Assembly (NCBI GenBank): GCA_029864805.1
Contig: JAOTSS010000019.1
Span: 1-32,344, forward strand
Direction of reading: 5' to 3'
From: Candidatus Nitrosopumilus sp.
GTDB lineage: Archaea; Thermoproteota; Nitrososphaeria; Nitrososphaerales; Nitrosopumilaceae
DNA: 32,344 nucleotides
Shown: positions 31,604 through 32,344 of the stretch, one piece after another
Position numbering within the stretch: the first letter of the stretch is position 1
Layout of the letters: each line of letters begins with the position of its first letter
The notes under the pieces: generated by a model
Seen by the model: the letters and a program-made list of their open reading frames with translations, nothing else
What the model was told of the DNA's origin: nothing
Database searches by the model: none
Made by a program: the position numbers and the translations under genes

Positions 31604-31978
31604 TTGGTCGGGGAATTAGCGGGCAATTATAGTACCGTTGTATTGATGTTTGGCTTTGCTGTAGCAGCAATGGCTCCTGCATTAATTATTTCAAGAATGA
31701 TTTCTCCAAGAAAACGAAGTAACCCTGTGAAGTTTTTGCCAATGGAATGTGGCCAAGTTCCAACTGGTGAAGGAAGAACTCATTTTATGATGCAATACTA
31801 TCCTTACATTCTCATGTTTGTTGTTTTTGATGTAATGGCAATTTTCTTGTATGCTTGGGGTAGTGCTCTTTTGGAACTTCCTAAGAGTGCAACACTACCT
31901 ATGATGGGGTTTTTAGCAATAATGTTTGGCGCAATGGCATTTGCATTATACCAATCCGGGAGAAGGAGAATATGGTAG
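31604..31978 (+). CDS. nuoA: NADH:quinone oxidoreductase-type complex I subunit A
   Basis: A 124-aa membrane subunit of complex I (NuoA/NdhC), with three spans (about residues 9-30, 63-86 and 94-115) and the conserved loop FLPMECGQVPTGEGRTHFMMQYYPY (the NuoA YECG-type motif). The reading frame extends to 31547, but no ATG fits. The TTG at 31604 lies about 28 bp after a TATA-like TTTTTATA (31572-31579), so a leaderless TTG start is likely. In ammonia-oxidising archaea this complex probably lacks the NADH module and uses ferredoxin or runs in reverse (general knowledge). It begins the nuo cluster, followed by nuoB. Confidence 0.9.
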   Translation: MVGELAGNYSTVVLMFGFAVAAMAPALIISRMISPRKRSNPVKFLPMECGQVPTGEGRTHFMMQYYPYILMFVVFDVMAIFLYAWGSALLELPKSATLPMMGFLAIMFGAMAFALYQSGRRRIW

Positions 31979-32018
31979 TTTTTTATATAAATTATATTGA
32001 TGAGGATAGGGGATAAGA

Positions 32019-32344
32019 TTGCTTAAAGATTTAGTTACACCAGAAAACGCAAATGTCTTTATCGGAAAGTTAGGAGACATTTTAGAAAAAGCCATTGATA
32101 AACCATTGGGCTATGCCATCAATTGGGGTAGAATTTGGTCACTCTGGCCTGTCCACATTGAGACAGCTTGTTGCAGTGTTGAATTTGGAGCAGCATCCAG
32201 TCCTAGATATGATGTTGAAAGATTTGGTATCATTGAAGCGTTTGGTTCGCTTAGACAATGTGATCTAGTTGTTGTTCAAGGAACTATTACAAGAAAAATG
32301 GCACCACGTCTTAGATTAGTTTATGATCAAATGCCAGAACCAAA
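32019..32344 (+). CDS. nuoB: Complex I subunit B (partial, runs off the window)
   Basis: The first 108 codons of NuoB (20-kDa PSST-type subunit), which carries the N2 [4Fe-4S] cluster. The sequence GYAINWGRIWSLWPVHIETACCSVEFGA includes the two adjacent cluster Cys, then DVERFGIIEAFGSLRQCDLVVVQGTIT and MAPRLRLVYDQMPEPK. The rest lies beyond base 32344. The likely start is TTG at 32019, because no ATG is in frame. An A/T-rich TATATAAATTATAT stretch right after the nuoA stop might be a separate promoter. The tiny out-of-frame ATG frame at 32000 is probably meaningless. Confidence 0.92.
   Translation, partial: MLKDLVTPENANVFIGKLGDILEKAIDKPLGYAINWGRIWSLWPVHIETACCSVEFGAASSPRYDVERFGIIEAFGSLRQCDLVVVQGTITRKMAPRLRLVYDQMPEP

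Noticed and set aside
1..32344. CRISPR arrays, insertion sequences, integrases or prophage
   Set aside because: No spaced direct repeats, transposase or phage-type frames were seen. The inverted repeats present are short and tied to promoters.

Overview
The window looks like a low-GC chromosome segment of an ammonia-oxidising archaeon of the Nitrosopumilus type (Nitrososphaerota/Thaumarchaeota). The gene families support this: archaeal RFC small and large subunits, GINS, MCM, Hel308, Alba, a three-gene acyl-CoA carboxylase of the kind used in the thaumarchaeal 3-hydroxypropionate/4-hydroxybutyrate cycle, and the start of a complex I operon. Many genes have a TATA-like box about 24-30 bp before the start codon, so many mRNAs are probably leaderless. 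Others sit in tight runs with ATGA overlaps. No insertion sequence, CRISPR array, prophage or integration site was seen. This is mostly core chromosome.

Layout. 1-7.2 kb: tRNA-Ser facing rfcS, then a co-directional replication/repair run GINS-mcm-hel308, followed by a membrane GlcNAc-phosphotransferase-like enzyme and a small membrane protein. 7.2-11.4 kb (minus strand): a four-gene run (branched-chain aminotransferase-like, Gfo/Idh/MocA oxidoreductase, Trm112-like zinc protein, hexapeptide acetyltransferase) that resembles nucleotide-sugar modification, then a nucleotidyltransferase and a ferredoxin-NADP reductase-like flavoprotein. 11.5-12.5 kb: tRNA-Ala, a HEAT-repeat protein and Alba. 12.5-15.3 kb (minus): a PadR regulator, an MHS-type MFS transporter and a PrpB-like lyase, with two inverted repeats at promoters. 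15.35-18.6 kb: succinate dehydrogenase genes A-C-D-B. 18.6-20.7 kb: a MIP18/DUF59 protein divergent from argH, then tRNA-Lys and tRNA-Asp. 20.8-24.7 kb: an Ala-rich coiled-coil protein, a HemA-like protein lacking key catalytic residues, DUF1059, a second FNR paralogue and an IMPase-family phosphatase. 24.7-27.4 kb: an unrecognised 373-aa protein, rfcL and a Cys-rich small protein. 27.4-32.3 kb: acyl-CoA carboxylase beta, biotin carboxylase and BCCP, a PrxQ-like peroxiredoxin, nuoA and the start of nuoB, which runs off the window.

How it fits together. The window joins the replication fork core (clamp loader, GINS, MCM, Hel308) to central energy and carbon metabolism (SDH, complex I, CO2-fixing carboxylase, FNR). 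The least expected items are the HemA homologue whose catalytic Cys and His positions are replaced, the single symmetric TATA box placed about 25 bp from both divergent start codons of the DUF59 and argH genes, the PadR gene with a doubled palindrome over its own start site, and two SDH membrane subunits that carry the same HxxNGxR motif.
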